From assembly GCA_015179025.1 (NCBI GenBank), contig WHUX01000045.1, positions 295,709-359,708 on the forward strand: a stretch of DNA of 64,000 nucleotides, given 5' to 3'. Position numbers and translations under genes: made by a program. Origin of the DNA: Terfezia claveryi (lineage: Eukaryota > Ascomycota > Pezizomycetes > Pezizales > Pezizaceae). Shown here piece by piece: positions 34,038 through 45,275 of the stretch (its first letter is position 1; each line of letters starts with the position of its first letter). The notes beneath the pieces were generated by a model, which worked only from the letters and a program-made list of their open reading frames with translations, was not told where the DNA came from and ran no database searches.

Positions 34038-34720
34038 ATGACGTTACCCAGCTATCACCCACCTCTACAAGAGTGTCCTAAGGGGCCACCTTATCAACCA
34101 ATTGAAGTATGTCCCATACCCAGAGCTTTGGGTTCACAATTCGTACCTGCAGCCAGACTCCTAATGATGCTCAGATCCTCCTCGCCCCACCCACCGCCAG
34201 AGTCATCGCCACCTTCGCGTTCGCCTCCTCCCCCGCTATCGCCCAAGATGCCATTGGCCTTCCTCCTTACGGTTCTGCCGAACTTATAACCAGCCGCCTC
34301 CGATATCTCCTGGGTGCTAAAACCTTCGACAAACTCGAGGCCGCTGGTCCCACAAAGAGAATTCGCTATCCTTGCTTCCTTGTATTAGCAGCCCCCCACC
34401 TACGAAATACAGGCACGCTACTTATGAGTGCGACCCTTCAAAGTTTCCGCTGCTACGAGAGAGACAGATTTTCAAGTGTTGATGTTAGCTATGATCCAGT
34501 CTGTGGTAGGGCGCGTATCTCGGTTTGGTGGGTGAGAGATCGGAAGGAAGAAAGAAAGTTGCTGAAGGGGTATGTTACTGAGATTTATGCTCCTGCGTGG
34601 ATCAGAGAAGTTGAGAGAAACAGAGCTGAAAAGAAAACTTTCATGCAGCATTGCGCAGCTGCCTTTAAAGATTTGAGATACCGTAGAAACTCTCAGACAA
34701 GACTGCAGTCTTATTTATAG
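34038..34720 (+). CDS. Two-exon hypothetical protein, 204 aa
   Basis: Exon 1 (34038-34106) begins with ATG shortly after a TATA box. It joins exon 2 (34175-34720) in phase 0 through a 68-nt intron with a GTATGT donor, a CTAAT branch site near the end and a GCTCAG acceptor. Starting instead at the ATG at 34109 would need the intron to be read through, giving 203 codons in the same downstream frame. The protein has a mixed alpha/beta look, with WWVRDRKEE in the middle and a basic helical C-terminus. No known domain, signal peptide or membrane segment is seen. Confidence 0.5.
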
Positions 34721-35178
34721 GACGGCGGGTTTGGCAAAAGCTGTCTCAGCGTTTTATTCTCGGTTACTTTCTTAAGAAAGTAAGAAAGTAATTCTTAACA
34801 TACAGTTTCAATGAAAACCCAGATTCTTGCTACTCTCCCACCCCGGTCCCCGGACAAGAGCGCTATGGTGGGAACGGGAATTCCTTGCTTGTTAGTTTGG
34901 GCTTTCATTCCCTTATGAGTTGTTAGTCGTGCTTGGGATGACGTTCAGTAGTTTTGTTATTAGCATGTGGGAATATGGGGGTTTAGGGTATAAGAAGGGG
35001 TGTATAGGAAGGGATACAGTATGGCAGGGAGCAGGACATGTACGTTCATTTTGCGGTTATTCAATAGCTGTGTGCGGGGATAGCAGTGACTGCTCCCATG
35101 GCTTTTTATATACTCGCGCTCTTTTGAGGTCTCCTTTTTTCCTGCTATTATTCTCCCTGATGGCCCTCGATATCCTGG
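34721..35178. other. Intergenic, nothing recognised
   Basis: Probable 3' UTR followed by sequence with only short random frames. A duplicated AAGAAAGTAAGAAAGTAA motif lies at 34773-34790. Confidence 0.35.
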
Positions 35179-35545
35179 TCACACAGTGTATGTTCTCTCC
35201 GCTAGGACGAGAAGTACCTTTACAGCGCCCGCCGCCCTGTCAATAATTTCTTCACCTAAGTGAATATGAGATGGGAGCCCTGCCCCATCAAGCTCACTTT
35301 CACTGGAGTCAGACTCGGAGCATTCAGATTGCATGGCGACAACAGTATCTTCTTTTGAGATCCAATCTTTCAACATCTGTTCCGTAGTTTGTAGGTTTTT
35401 AGCAATCATATATTTACTAAGTCCAGGCCCAGGAGCTGGCTCAGACTGCTCTCGCCAGTATGTCAAAGCTGCTAGCTTAAACTCCTTAGAATATTGCTTG
35501 CGGTGCTGTCCACTTAGAAATGCAGGAGCGCATTAAGGTCTACTG
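35179..35545 (-). pseudogene. Pogo-like transposon 5' end with psq-type DNA-binding domain
   Basis: On the minus strand a terminus reading CAGTAGACC starts at 35545 next to a TA. It leads into a frame encoding KQYSKEFKLAAL, then IAKNL and MLKDWISKED. This is the helix-turn-helix of pogo/Tigger-type transposases and of Pipsqueak/Brinker domains. The frame lacks an ATG upstream of the domain and ends at 35179 with no DDE region, so it is a truncated relic. A 30-bp stub of the same terminus borders the inverted copy at 56977-57006. Confidence 0.6.
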
Positions 35546-35599
35546 TACTACATTATCGAGATATCATCTTTGATAATCAAATCTGGTAGCACTTGAAAG

Positions 35600-36043
35600 T
35601 ATAGGCATAGGAATAGCAACAGGCGAGCGGAGAGATCCAAGTGTCCACTCAAGGAAGGTACGAACAGAGCGAGTTGGTCACTGGAGAGAGGAATATGAAG
35701 AGAAGAAGATGTTCGTATACACAGTGAGTGCATGTATTGTATTGAGTGAAGTGATGACTTCTGTTATCCCGAACATTGAACGAGATATATATACATGTAT
35801 GAGCGTACATCGAAAGCATGAAGAAGAAGGAGAAGCACATGTCCGTTGCAAGCCGTATAGCTAGGCATGAAGCAACGATATGAGTGCGAGCAAGGTGTGA
35901 AGTACGCAATATGATGTGCAAGCCGCTGCGAGCCGTATAGCTAAGCAGGAAGCACACATATGATGTGCAAGCCGCTGACGGCTACATATGGTATAGGTAG
36001 CAAGGCATGAGCGGAATGAACGGAATGTACATTCATTCTAACA
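35600..36043 (-). mobile_element. Solo LTR inserted in copy A, with 5-bp target duplication
   Basis: A 444-bp block is flanked by GAAAG on both sides (35595-35599 and 36044-36048). Copy B has one uninterrupted GAAAG at the matching place, which proves insertion. On the minus strand it starts TGTTAGAATGAATG and holds a TATATAT box, as copia-type LTRs do. The other end reads CCTATA instead of the usual CA. Two imperfect copies of a segment containing GCCGTATAGCTA lie inside. No internal retrotransposon sequence remains. Confidence 0.8.
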
Positions 36044-36319
36044 GAAAGCACTTGTACCCCCCCCCCTTAGTATTTACGGCTAAGAGCCGTGTTGTATTTG
36101 TCTCTTACCGTTACAGGCAAATTGACAGCCCCTGTATGTGTAGACTAGCCTGATATGTAGGCCTGGCCTAGTTGATGTAGGACTAGGTAATCAAATTCCG
36201 AAAAGGGTAATTTTCGAATCACACCATGAATTCTCACTCGTGGTTATCCCTCTCCGCACTCGACTTTCCATCCATTCTTCCTCAAACAAACTCTTCCTCA
36301 AACCAACTCTCAGCTCAAT

Positions 36320-36715
36320 ATGACTTTAACAAATATTACCATCGATATTGGATCTGGAACATCCATAATTGGCCCAGAGTTTTGGTAAGTTGTAGAAACT
36401 CCAAACGTGCTTGTACGTAGGGTTTAGCCTGCGAGAGGGTCTGTGCACTAATAGATTCGTTTTGCTAGGGCTCACTCTGGCTACGGTGCCAAAATCATTA
36501 GTATGGTCTGTGGCATTGCTGTAGCCGTGTTTCTGGTGGCCACATTGGCCGCCAAATGGTTAAGCCGGCATTGGAGCAACCAGGCTAGTTCTACTGCACC
36601 AGTAGAACTAACCGACGTTGTCTCCGGGGGTGAGCCGAGTAATCGGGAGCCCGCCCCAGCGGCTGGAACGACGAGTGAGCCGGCGCCGTTGAGTGAGGTG
36701 GGAGAGCGAAGATGA
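36320..36715 (+). CDS. Small single-pass membrane protein, two exons, 103 aa (copy A)
   Basis: Exons 36320-36384 and 36469-36715 join inside a Trp codon (TG|G) through an 84-nt intron with GTAAGT and TGCTAG borders. The protein has a short N-terminal part (MTLTNITIDIGSG), one hydrophobic segment of about 20 residues (about residues 34-54, AVAVFLVATLAA), a basic stretch after it and a Pro/Glu-rich tail, as expected for a type I or III single-pass protein. The inverted copy near 56660-56240 has the same exon structure but lost one base in exon 2, gained bases after the membrane segment and is out of frame. Function unknown. Whether copy A is expressed is open. Confidence 0.5.
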
Positions 36716-36717
36716 GG

Positions 36718-36802
36718 GCCGGGTTGGGGAGGGGAGGGGAGGGCACGGGTGGGGATGGGAGGAGATGGGAGGGGATGGGAGGGGAGGGGATGGGAGGGGA
36801 GG
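36718..36802 (+). repeat. G-rich GGGATGGGAGG microsatellite
   Basis: Runs of GGG and GGGG separated by one to three bases follow the stop codon of the small membrane gene. The strand could form G-quadruplexes. Copy B has the matching C-rich tract at 56150-56222, diverged in unit order. Confidence 0.8.
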
Positions 36803-37084
36803 TTTATGTTTTTGGTATGTTAAAAATTTCTCACCCTAAAATACCTTTCCGCTAATGTATAACAATACAGCAGATCAGACTTCCAGTAGAGCATTGGAAC
36901 TGGGCTGTGCTGGAGACGCACGAGAAGATTTTTGCTACTTTTGCACGACTCACCACAGACACACATACACGAACGGTCTAGGCTTTCTTTGTAGCCAGTT
37001 CTTTCATCATCATTACGCTTCCACTCACTAGAACACACCTGCATACCTGCCTCTTTATTTGGACGGAATAGGCTGCAGTGACAA

Positions 37085-38760
37085 ATGTTGTTTGAAGAAG
37101 GCGATGCTGCGCTACTACTTCAAAATTGGATTGTGAAGCGACTGGAGGATATGTACGTTCCTCAATCCACCGTCTCATCTTGTGCGTGGAGCAGGTGGAT
37201 GATTTCTTGCGAGAAAGTGAGTTGTGATTTACTGGAACACTCGATGCTAATACGATTCTCCCCCACACAGATACCAGGAGCTATGTCCACGACGTCTTCG
37301 CCGCTCTACGGTCTAAAACCTTCCTGATTGTGAACTCGACTTTATCCGGCGGTGGAGTGCAATCCACTCCTCCAACCCCAGTGACCTCTACTCGACAACA
37401 GCAGCTCCAGCCACTTGAGTCCCAGCAGTCAAAACAGGAGGATATGGATGGTTAGGCTATGGATGGTGCAGCTCCACCACCAGTAGGGAAGCCTAGAGGG
37501 TTTCAAATTCCCCGGTGCAATCTCAAGGACATGGTGGCAAGGGAAATCATCCAAACCATATCGCAACAGCAACAATCACAATGAGCATGGCCAGAAGCAG
37601 CCATATTATGATAGAGACAGGAATGGGAGAAGCGGTGTAGGAGTTAGTCAATACGCCCCAAATTTAACCTCTTCTCGCGGGTTCAAGGCTCCCGGCGTGG
37701 TGGTGACCGTAGCGGAGCAAATTTCGGGCGGTGGACTCGTGGAGGAGCAGCTATGGGAGCAGCAACTAGTGTTTTGGGAGTACTAGCCGCTGTACCTGGA
37801 TTCCCAGCTGGAACCCCTTGGCCGGAAGACCCGATGGCAGCTTTACCGGCTATGCAAGCCTGGACTGGGATCGCTGGGTTCCCGCCGATACCTCCCCCTG
37901 GTGCACCAGTACCCAAAGACGCAGCCGTGCCTTCTGCAGGGGCTGGAGCACAAAGGAAGCCGGTAGAGAGGAAAATAGGTGAGAGATGTAGGGATTATGA
38001 TGAGAAGGGGTACTGTATGCAGGGGGATATGTGTCCGTATGAGCATGGGATGGAACCATAGTCATTGTTGAACTACACTGAAGGCGGTGCAAATGATGAA
38101 TATGACCCGAACAATTCACAACTTTTTCCTGCAGCATCTAAATCCGCTGTCCACCTCAACGGAGCAATCGGGGCCGGGGATTCGGTGGCGGGCGTGGGCG
38201 CGGTGCAGGGGCGAGTTCTGGTGGCAGGGCAGGAAGAAGCGATATAGCCGGGACTGGGCCAAATTATAATAAACGTATCTCCATGCTAGTGGTGGTCCAA
38301 AACTTGCTACAGTGAAATTCGAGCAGTGGGAAAATGCTAAGAGGGCGTATGATTCGCCAGCACCAATATTCGAGGATATGTTCGTCAAGGTGTTTTGGTA
38401 CAAGTCTTCTGTGGATGTCGGTGCGCAGATAGCAAGTCCTAGTGTTGTTTCTGGGCCAGGTTGTGGTGTCCCTGGGAGTAGTAGGGTGGGAGGAAGCCCA
38501 CCACGGTAGCTGAGCAAGTTGGTAGCCGCTGGATATGGAGGAGTTTGAGTGGGAAACGGAGGAGGCACAAAAAGCGCATGAAGAAGATGAGGAAGAAGAG
38601 GGAGCATGAGGAGATAAAGAGGAAGTTAGAGAAGAAGGAGGAGTTGTTGAACATGGAGATGGAACAGAGGAGGGTTTTGATGGAGAAGCTATAATCTATT
38701 CTTATCAGCTTTTTGCAAGTTGGTTTCGTGTATTCAATCAAGCAAAGAGGATGGCGTGCA
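37085..38760 (+). pseudogene. RBM26/27-like gene (PWI, CCCH, RRM, coiled coil), decayed copy A
   Basis: Pieces appear in the order of RBM26/27 proteins (fission yeast Rmn1). A PWI-like start (FEEGDAALLLQNWIVKRLED) is followed, after an intron, by CVEQVDDFLRE, another intron and SYVHDVFAALRSKTF. A CCCH finger (C-x8-C-x5-C-x3-H, GERC...YEHG) lies at 37975-38052. An RRM C-terminal half (QWENAKRAYDSP, FVKVFWYK) lies at 38312-38405, and a charged coiled coil at 38540-38690. The PWI segment between LED and CVEQ is missing, there are stops after MDG and in the linker, and TAG follows the finger where the family continues in frame. The live gene must be elsewhere in the genome. Confidence 0.75.
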
Positions 38761-38930
38761 AAAATAAATAAGGCCTGCTCATAAGATTCCTATCCTCTAG
38801 TTCGAACATACAACAGAATGTATCATCTCTCGGAGCACACCATGTCATCGAACTGTTCCGGGCCCACAGCGAGAACTATAGTTGTCTCGCAGGTGGCTCG
38901 GGCCCCTCGGGAGAACACGGGAGCACATAA

Positions 38931-39840
38931 TTACCCAAGTACAGGCGACTCTCGTTACAAGCATATCGTCGGGACGGGGGAAAATATGCTTATAACCAAT
39001 ATATGCTTATAGCTAGAGAAATTTATTACTAGGTAAGAAAGCCTGCGGAAGGACACCATAAATAGTAAACATGCATACAAATTACAGAGAGACATCAGGA
39101 AGAGGAGGAGGATGCTCCGGCAGGACCCAAAAAAATCAGTTATCCTGTGTTGGACATGCTGCCGCCTGCGTTCCATCTCCTGGAACTACATCGGAGGGAC
39201 CTCGAGGACTTTTTCGGATTGAGGATTTAACTAATTTAAGAGTGTGTAAGCACCTTATTGGGGTTTTGTGCTTCAAACCAGCGTTTAATATAGCGCCAGG
39301 TACTCCCCGGGATTTCTGCAGCATACGTTCGGATAGCTTGTCGCTCATTCTCTGACCATGCTTGTCGTTGCGAACATGTACATAGAGATCCATGAGAATT
39401 AGGCATTTGAGCTTGTCGAGTAAATAGTAGTAAGGGTTGTCTGCCAACCAGACTATGTTTATTTCTTATCGATAAATATCCAAATATGGTAAGGCGCTTC
39501 TCTTTGTTACAAGAATATGTATGGTGACTAAGCAAAAAAAATAAGAATATTCTAGTAACGAAAATATGCTTATTTACTATGTGGGACTGCCAAAAGTATG
39601 CTTGTAACCAATATATTTTATATCTGATAGTATGCTTGTGATGAAAGTCATCTGTAAGTACTGTAATATTCATATATTATAAATACAATATGGAATAAAG
39701 AATACAATGAAATAAAAGTGAAAGTATGATAAAAGAGATTGGTGGCGAGGGCGGTTGTTAGTGCCATTGGTCTATACTGCCAATATGGGTCGGTATATTT
39801 GCACCTTGGCCCTTGGGTCAGAACACTTTTCCATATTGTA
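38931..39840. other. AT-rich region with repeated TATGCTTGTAAC motifs
   Basis: Several direct and inverted copies of TATGCTTGTAAC or TATGCTTATAACC lie at 38952-39010 and 39560-39640. A minus-strand frame of 103 codons between them (39447-39136) is open and rich in Lys and Leu but not recognised. The inverted flanking motifs could mark a decayed DNA transposon. Confidence 0.35.
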
Positions 39841-39849
39841 ATATAGGTC

Positions 39850-39948
39850 GCCTTGAATCCACCGGGCTTCCAAGTGGCTCGTCATGCGACCCCTAAAGTT
39901 GCGAAAAACGAGTGCTGTACTGAGTTCAAAAAAAAAAAAAAAAAAAAA
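39850..39948 (+). mobile_element. Divergent LINE 3'-end fragment
   Basis: It starts with TTGAATCCACCGGGCTTCC like the other tails, has a hairpin of the same 35-nt length (39878-39912) but with both stems changed in a paired way, and ends in an A-run to 39948. It is the most diverged member and probably a related subfamily. Confidence 0.65.
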
Positions 39949-40329
39949 GGCTGTTAATGACATACAACGAGATTTACAGTTATGGAATAAGGCCACCGCT
40001 AGCAGAGGTTAATCTGCAGCGACAACACGTAGGAAAACCCTAGTCTAGGGATTCCTACAAAAGGAACCCCATAACCCCAGAACCCCAGATCCTACTACTT
40101 GTCATATACTCTTCCTCTTCATACAACGTCTTGTATCTGGCATAACTGATGCCCTCAGGCTAGTACAAACCGAGTTTACCAATGCTTACCTAGGCAATCA
40201 TTATGGTTCAAGCTCCCGCTGCACCCGAAGATAGGATCCCTTGATTCAAGGAAGTGACTCAGGACGACTCAAAGATGACAGAGGGTGGCCTCAACAAGCC
40301 TCAAAGGCATAAAGAAGCGACACACGCAC

Positions 40330-40815
40330 AGCCAAAAGCTTCACCGTCCGGAGACCGGAATGGAATCGAGATGCCCTCTCAGCTTATACCTGGCTACTAA
40401 CTGACAGAGGACCTCAGAAGCAGTGGCTCCATAAAATTGGGAAATCGGACACGGGGGCATGCCAATGCGGCCATCACACGCAAGACTGACGACACATTAT
40501 CTTTGATCGCTCAGACTTCAACGAACAAAGAGCTGCCCTCGGCAGCATCAAAGATTGGGAGGACCTCGATCGTCCCATATGGATCCAAGGGGAGGACGGA
40601 TGTGATTGGGACGCAGTAGAAGCTTCCTATACAGACGGATGGTCGGGAGGGGTGGCCCTTGAGCAACCGGGGGTTTTGCTATGATCTTAGATTGTCTTTG
40701 TTATTTGATTTGATTCCGGGTAGGTTTCGTTAAAAGGCGCGGGCCTCAGTCAGGTCCCTCGAGGCCATCTGGCATTTAGCCGGTTAATGAAGGCATGGGG
40801 GCTCCGCGTCTCTTG
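40330..40815 (+). pseudogene. LINE ORF2 C-terminal relic, plus strand
   Basis: Translation with frame changes gives EWNRDALSAYTWL, RGPQKQWLHKIGK and CQCGHHTQD, matching the C-terminal zinc-knuckle-like end of the two minus-strand LINE copies. The sequence continues into the shared untranslated motif AGCCGGTTAATGA near 40780 but lacks the hairpin and A-tail. It lies tail to tail with the next copy. Confidence 0.65.
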
Positions 40816-40894
40816 AGTTCTTTATTTTTCTCGCAACTAGTTATCTCGTTCTGCCGATCGGCACTTAAGTCCGTTTTTGTTCCATTGATGTTTT

Positions 40895-41655
40895 ATTTTT
40901 TTTTTTTTTAAAAACTTAGTACTCCTATGCAGCCCCGTTAGGGGGGCTATGAGGAGCCACGCGGAAGCCCGGTGGATTCAGGGGGGAGGCAAGTTAATCT
41001 GCCGACCCCACGCAAACTGAATGACTAGATACACGAACTGAGAGGAAGTCCCATGCTGTCATTAACGGACTAGCCGATGGTCCGTGGACCTGACTGAACC
41101 TCAACCCGATAGTGAACTGAAAAAAAAAAAAAAAAAAAAAAAAACTAAGTGAACCCCAAACGGAAGATGAACTTTGATAGGAATGAAACTAAAATGTGAA
41201 CTGGAACAAAGGAGACTCGTGAAAATTCGTAACTCTACATTTCTCTCTCCCCCGGCGGCCGTCTTTTATGTCAGCTCACGGTAAAGGAGTCCGAAAAAGG
41301 CTTCCGTGGCTTCGTATGTTTCTTCCCCGTCTCCTTCTTTCCTCCAGTCTGAATTGTCAAGCTCCTCCCAGCTCCCCCTCCCTCCCAATAAGCTACTGTG
41401 AATTCGAAGGAAACGTGGGCACTCGAAGACGATGTGCTCTCCGGTCTCGGTGGGGTGACCGCATGTGCACGCTGCTGATTCCACCTTGCCAATATGGTGG
41501 AGCCAGCTCCGTTGCGGGCCTCTGTTTGTTCGTAACCAGGTATAAGCTGACAGGGCGTGCCGATTCCACTCCACTCTTCTTACCCCGAAACCCGCTTTTG
41601 TTCTTACTCACAAACGGGAGGGGTCTTCCAGCAGGACATGTCCGTTGAGTAGTGC
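40895..41655 (-). mobile_element. 5'-truncated LINE, minus strand
   Basis: The T-run at 40895-40909 is the A-tail; the hairpin is at 40922-40956. The 3' UTR carries an internal A/T homopolymer (41120-41143). The coding end (41574 down to 41266) encodes the last 102 residues of ORF2 with the motif CTCGHPTETGEHIVFECP, a Cys/His pattern found after the reverse transcriptase in Tad-like fungal LINEs. Upstream of 41574 the frame is broken. The right border is not marked by a visible target duplication. Confidence 0.7.
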
Positions 41656-42189
41656 GGTGAGGGCCTTTACCGCGCCCCAACGGGTGCATGTTCTTGTTGG
41701 TGTGTTAAGTCCAGCGTGCATTGCTGCATGTGGTCAACATCGTATTTGCGGCCTAAGGCACGATTTGCCTTTACCATTTTCATGGTCCCCTCGGAGGTAT
41801 TAGCAGCGGATGACAAGGGCTCAGCTGATGCTTCACTGCCCCATGGAGCTGTAAGAGCCTGCCCGTTACGGGTGAGTGGTACGCCATTGATGAAGTCAGC
41901 CAACCCACGTCGGGGTTACTATCTGCTTATCCGCCGGACTGTGTACTTTGCACCTTGAGCAGGAGGAATACCGAAGCCCCAACTTCACCATGGCCTCCCT
42001 CATCAGCTCTCAATTTCGCTATGGGACATACTCACAGCGTTACCCGTTTTCCATAACTTATACTGGACCCGACCCAGTTACTGCCAATCTTGTTGCCAAT
42101 AGTAGAGAACTATGCGGTCACAACTCCGCTATAGTATTTGCCTTTGCTCCTGTGTTTTGTCTTTCGGCACTTGGGACTTATTTTTGTAG
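41656..42189. other. Unassigned sequence between LINE fragments
   Basis: A 78-codon minus-strand frame (41903-41667) is open and may belong to an upstream part of the LINE or to another repeat. Nothing else is seen. Confidence 0.25.
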
Positions 42190-42199
42190 TACATAGGTG

Positions 42200-42325
42200 C
42201 TGGACCTGGAAGATTAACTTGCCTCGTCCTGAATCCAGCCGGGCTTTCGGGTGGCTCCTCATGGTCCGCTTCCTGGGACCGAATAGAAGTAATGAGTATT
42301 TAAAAGAAAAAGACAAAAAAGCCTG
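42200..42325 (+). mobile_element. LINE 3'-end fragment
   Basis: It matches the tail from TTAACTTGCCTC onward; hairpin 42255-42289 has a GGTCC/GGACC inner stem, and an A-rich end follows. No target duplication is identified. Confidence 0.65.
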
Positions 42326-43463
42326 GAAACCATCGTGCTTCAGAGGCAACTCCGGAGAGCAATGGCAAATATCTAATTGATACAGGCGCCGCTAAAAGGA
42401 TTGCCAAGTCTACTGGTCAAAACCAGCAGAATGTGATGAAGATGGAAGCCAAGATGTTGGCTAGCGGCGCGGATCAGGGAAAAGCTGAGCGTGGGCAAGT
42501 CCCCAGGTCCTAAGAAAAGGAAAGTCAAAGGAGTGTTCTACAGAGCTGCAGAAAGTGGTGCAAAAGCCAAAGATCAGGTCTAGATACAAGTTGGAAGTTT
42601 CTACTCAAAGATTGATCAACTTGATCTCGCCGCAAACATCACACGCGAGTCCACCCCAGAAGAGAAATACTTTGTGGGAGATCGCGAGAATGAGAACGGC
42701 TCGCCCGTTAGCATGGAGGAGTTCGATGCGATTTTACCCTCTGTGGGTTCTGGCTTTCTCTTTCTCATTTTAGTCCCTTTTATGTATGTACGTACATTTG
42801 TCGGTGTATGGATTTGTTACTCCTATATTAGCCCCATAACCGTTTCCTTACCCCCTGTCATGATGGGTTTTCATTCCATCAGGCCTGGAGGTAACTTGAT
42901 GTTCTAATTTAATATATGAGTTTCATTCACTCCAATATACTCCCTCTGGGATTGGCACATTCATACAATATATACCGATTCCGTCTTCTCCGCAGTCAAT
43001 ATTATCACCACCACGAATTGTGCAACAAGCAATGACTGTGATTCAGGGTAATGCGGAAAGGCAGAAGTAGAGGGAAATCGAAGAAAACGGACAGGGGATC
43101 TGATAATCTTATAGTATTTCAAGTATGTAGCTTACACAATGAACAATCATGTAGCCAAGCCACGTCCATGAAATTGCCAGGGTTCTTGGCAACCTTCTGT
43201 TTCCATAACAGCACAATCAACACCACTTCAGGTTCTCTCAAACCAACATTCACTCACCTCTACCAACAATCAAAACCTTCTAGCAGATATGCATGACTGG
43301 TCCTCAACTATTCAGCTAGTATACATACTACTTCTTTTAGAGTTTCCCCGCTTGATACTTAACTTTCCTCTCGTGCATCGAGTGATCTTAACAGCAGAAC
43401 GGGGATTCTCGCGATTTTTTGCAACAAGTCTGAGGCTTTCTACTAGGGCTATCAACACAATTC
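42326..43463. other. Intergenic with a probable gene fragment
   Basis: At 42580-42740 one plus frame reads protein-like sequence (FYSKIDQLDLAANITRE, EEKYFVGDRENENGS), but it has no start, and stops lie upstream. It looks like a detached exon or pseudogene. 43051-43463 holds the probable leader of the next gene. Confidence 0.3.
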
Positions 43464-43547
43464 ATGTATTTCCCACCAGTCTATGTCTATCTAAAGAAGG
43501 ATTCAACTAACTCAACGGCTCTCCCACAGCAACTGAATACACCCAAG

Positions 43548-44519
43548 ATGTTTGACGGTAACAACTCAAACCTTAAGAAGCTCGCTCTCAGGACATCCAT
43601 GGCATTGCTGCTGCTCTTAATCATTTCTTGTTTTGTTGTTGTTACTTCTTCATTCAATACCTCTACCTGCGGGAAATTGGCGTCCCAAGGTACCTGCAGA
43701 GAAATGGTATCCCAAGAGAGAAGCATTACCGTCCAGGACATTTTCCTCATACTCTTCACCCTCACATTGGGCCACTTCATTATCGACTTCATCTCGCCTG
43801 ATCATGAAGACCGAATCCTTCACCAAGTGGATAGGATGGGTGCCTGGATCATCGGGTTCATTGCCCTTCGCTACAAGGCACTCGACGCCTGCTATTCCGA
43901 CTTTCAATCAGCAAAGGCTCTCGCAATATCCGCCGTCAACATCTGTAAAAGTCTCCGGCAGCATAACAAGTGGATAATGAGCTGTATACATATAATAATT
44001 TCATCCATGCTGTTCACTATCTGTGGGCTTGGGTTCAAAGTTCTTATCTGCCTTTCACCAAAGGTGGTCTTCTGGCTGAGTATGGAGATTGTTCAAGTCA
44101 TGCTTATATCTCTCTACTCAAATCTCCAACTACTTTATCAATGCTCCACCATATTTGTGGAGAAAAGAGCCCAACTACTCACCAACACCAAGTCACCTCC
44201 GGTCGCTGTGGCAGGAGCAACAAACAATATTGAATTCAAAAAGCCACCCACTCCAACCGGAAATCATAGGTCCGAAGCCAAGACTATAGGGATCCCCACA
44301 AATGCAAATGTAGCAGTGCCTAGGGGCAAGACACTACTTGAATTAATCAGAGAATCGAGAGCTGTAGATGAGTTGGAGTTTAGGGAGCAAATATGGGAAG
44401 CAAAATTGGAGGACCTCGAAGCTGCGAAATGGAAGCAATTAGATAAGGTGAATCAGATGGCGGACTTAGCGTTGGAGGTGGTGAGGCAGAGTAGGGCCAT
44501 ATCAGTTGATACGGAGTAG
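43548..44519 (+). CDS. Multi-pass membrane protein with C-terminal coiled coil, 323 aa
   Basis: The frame is open from 43464, but the ATG at 43548 has the better context (CCAAGATG) and gives an N-terminus with a basic patch before the first membrane segment. Hydrophobic segments lie at about residues 18-35, 65-87, 98-110, 140-162 and 165-190. The short loop after the first contains two Cys (STCGKLASQGTC). The tail, about residues 270-323, is charged and helical with heptad spacing (LLELIRESRAVDELEF), so it likely faces the cytoplasm and forms a coiled coil. No transporter motif is recognised. Function unknown. Confidence 0.6.
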   Translation: MFDGNNSNLKKLALRTSMALLLLLIISCFVVVTSSFNTSTCGKLASQGTCREMVSQERSITVQDIFLILFTLTLGHFIIDFISPDHEDRILHQVDRMGAWIIGFIALRYKALDACYSDFQSAKALAISAVNICKSLRQHNKWIMSCIHIIISSMLFTICGLGFKVLICLSPKVVFWLSMEIVQVMLISLYSNLQLLYQCSTIFVEKRAQLLTNTKSPPVAVAGATNNIEFKKPPTPTGNHRSEAKTIGIPTNANVAVPRGKTLLELIRESRAVDELEFREQIWEAKLEDLEAAKWKQLDKVNQMADLALEVVRQSRAISVDTE

Positions 44520-45275
44520 TCAGTGGCCTAGCACCACTTGTGTTTGAGTTTATTGCCTCAGGTGTAGTACTGCATTTTAATTTTTTCTGTTCCTGTCATA
44601 TATGGCTGATTTGTATGCGAGTGGTTCATATGTTATATTGATACGGATACACAAACAGTAATATAGAACTCATATTCGACTCATCGGGCATGGGAATGAA
44701 TGAAAGATAATACAATAATCCTGAAGTACAATAATCCTGTTTGGGATTCTCCCTCAGTAGATAATCTGCCTTAGGCTGATGGTTGCCCAGGTCCCTCGTG
44801 CAGCACAATTTGTTTCTTTTTGTTGATATTAAGATATAATCGGATGGGCTGGGGCAGATCTTCAGATTCATGGGCCAGCAAAGATTTCACACTAGATATG
44901 ATAAATGTCACGGAGGAGAATTCATCGCATTCATGTGAAAGCTCGTCCTGCTACAATCACATATCCCCAAATACCGTCATCCAAGAAAAAAACCAGACCT
45001 TAAAAAATTCCCATTTCCTCCCTCATCCAAGAGACTCTCCAAAATTCCTTAGTAAAATTTCCGTTAAATCTTGAAATCTGCCTTAATTGGCCCCCCAATC
45101 CCTCCCAATTTCCACTTATACTCGGCTGCCATCATCGCCTGTCGCTGCAGGACAGACATCAGATTCTTCGAGTAGGCATGGAATGCTAAATATAATCCAA
45201 AGTCATGATGAATTCCCCAACTAGTAGGTATATCCTGGGAGGGGTTGGTATTGCTTCACTCACCAAACAACGTGC
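44520..45275. other. Intergenic, nothing recognised
   Basis: Contains the 3' UTRs of two converging genes. No repeat or RNA gene is seen. Confidence 0.4.

Larger units (their letters stand above)
35514..38930 (+). repeat. Inverted segmental duplication, copy A
   Basis: This segment is repeated in inverted orientation at about 54720-57006. Shared landmarks in order: a pogo-like terminus, a CACTTG/GTATTTACGGCT motif, the small membrane-protein gene, a G-rich tract, and the RBM26/27-like pseudogene. Copy A alone carries a 444-bp solo LTR and keeps the spacer and RRM regions that copy B has lost. Confidence 0.85.
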
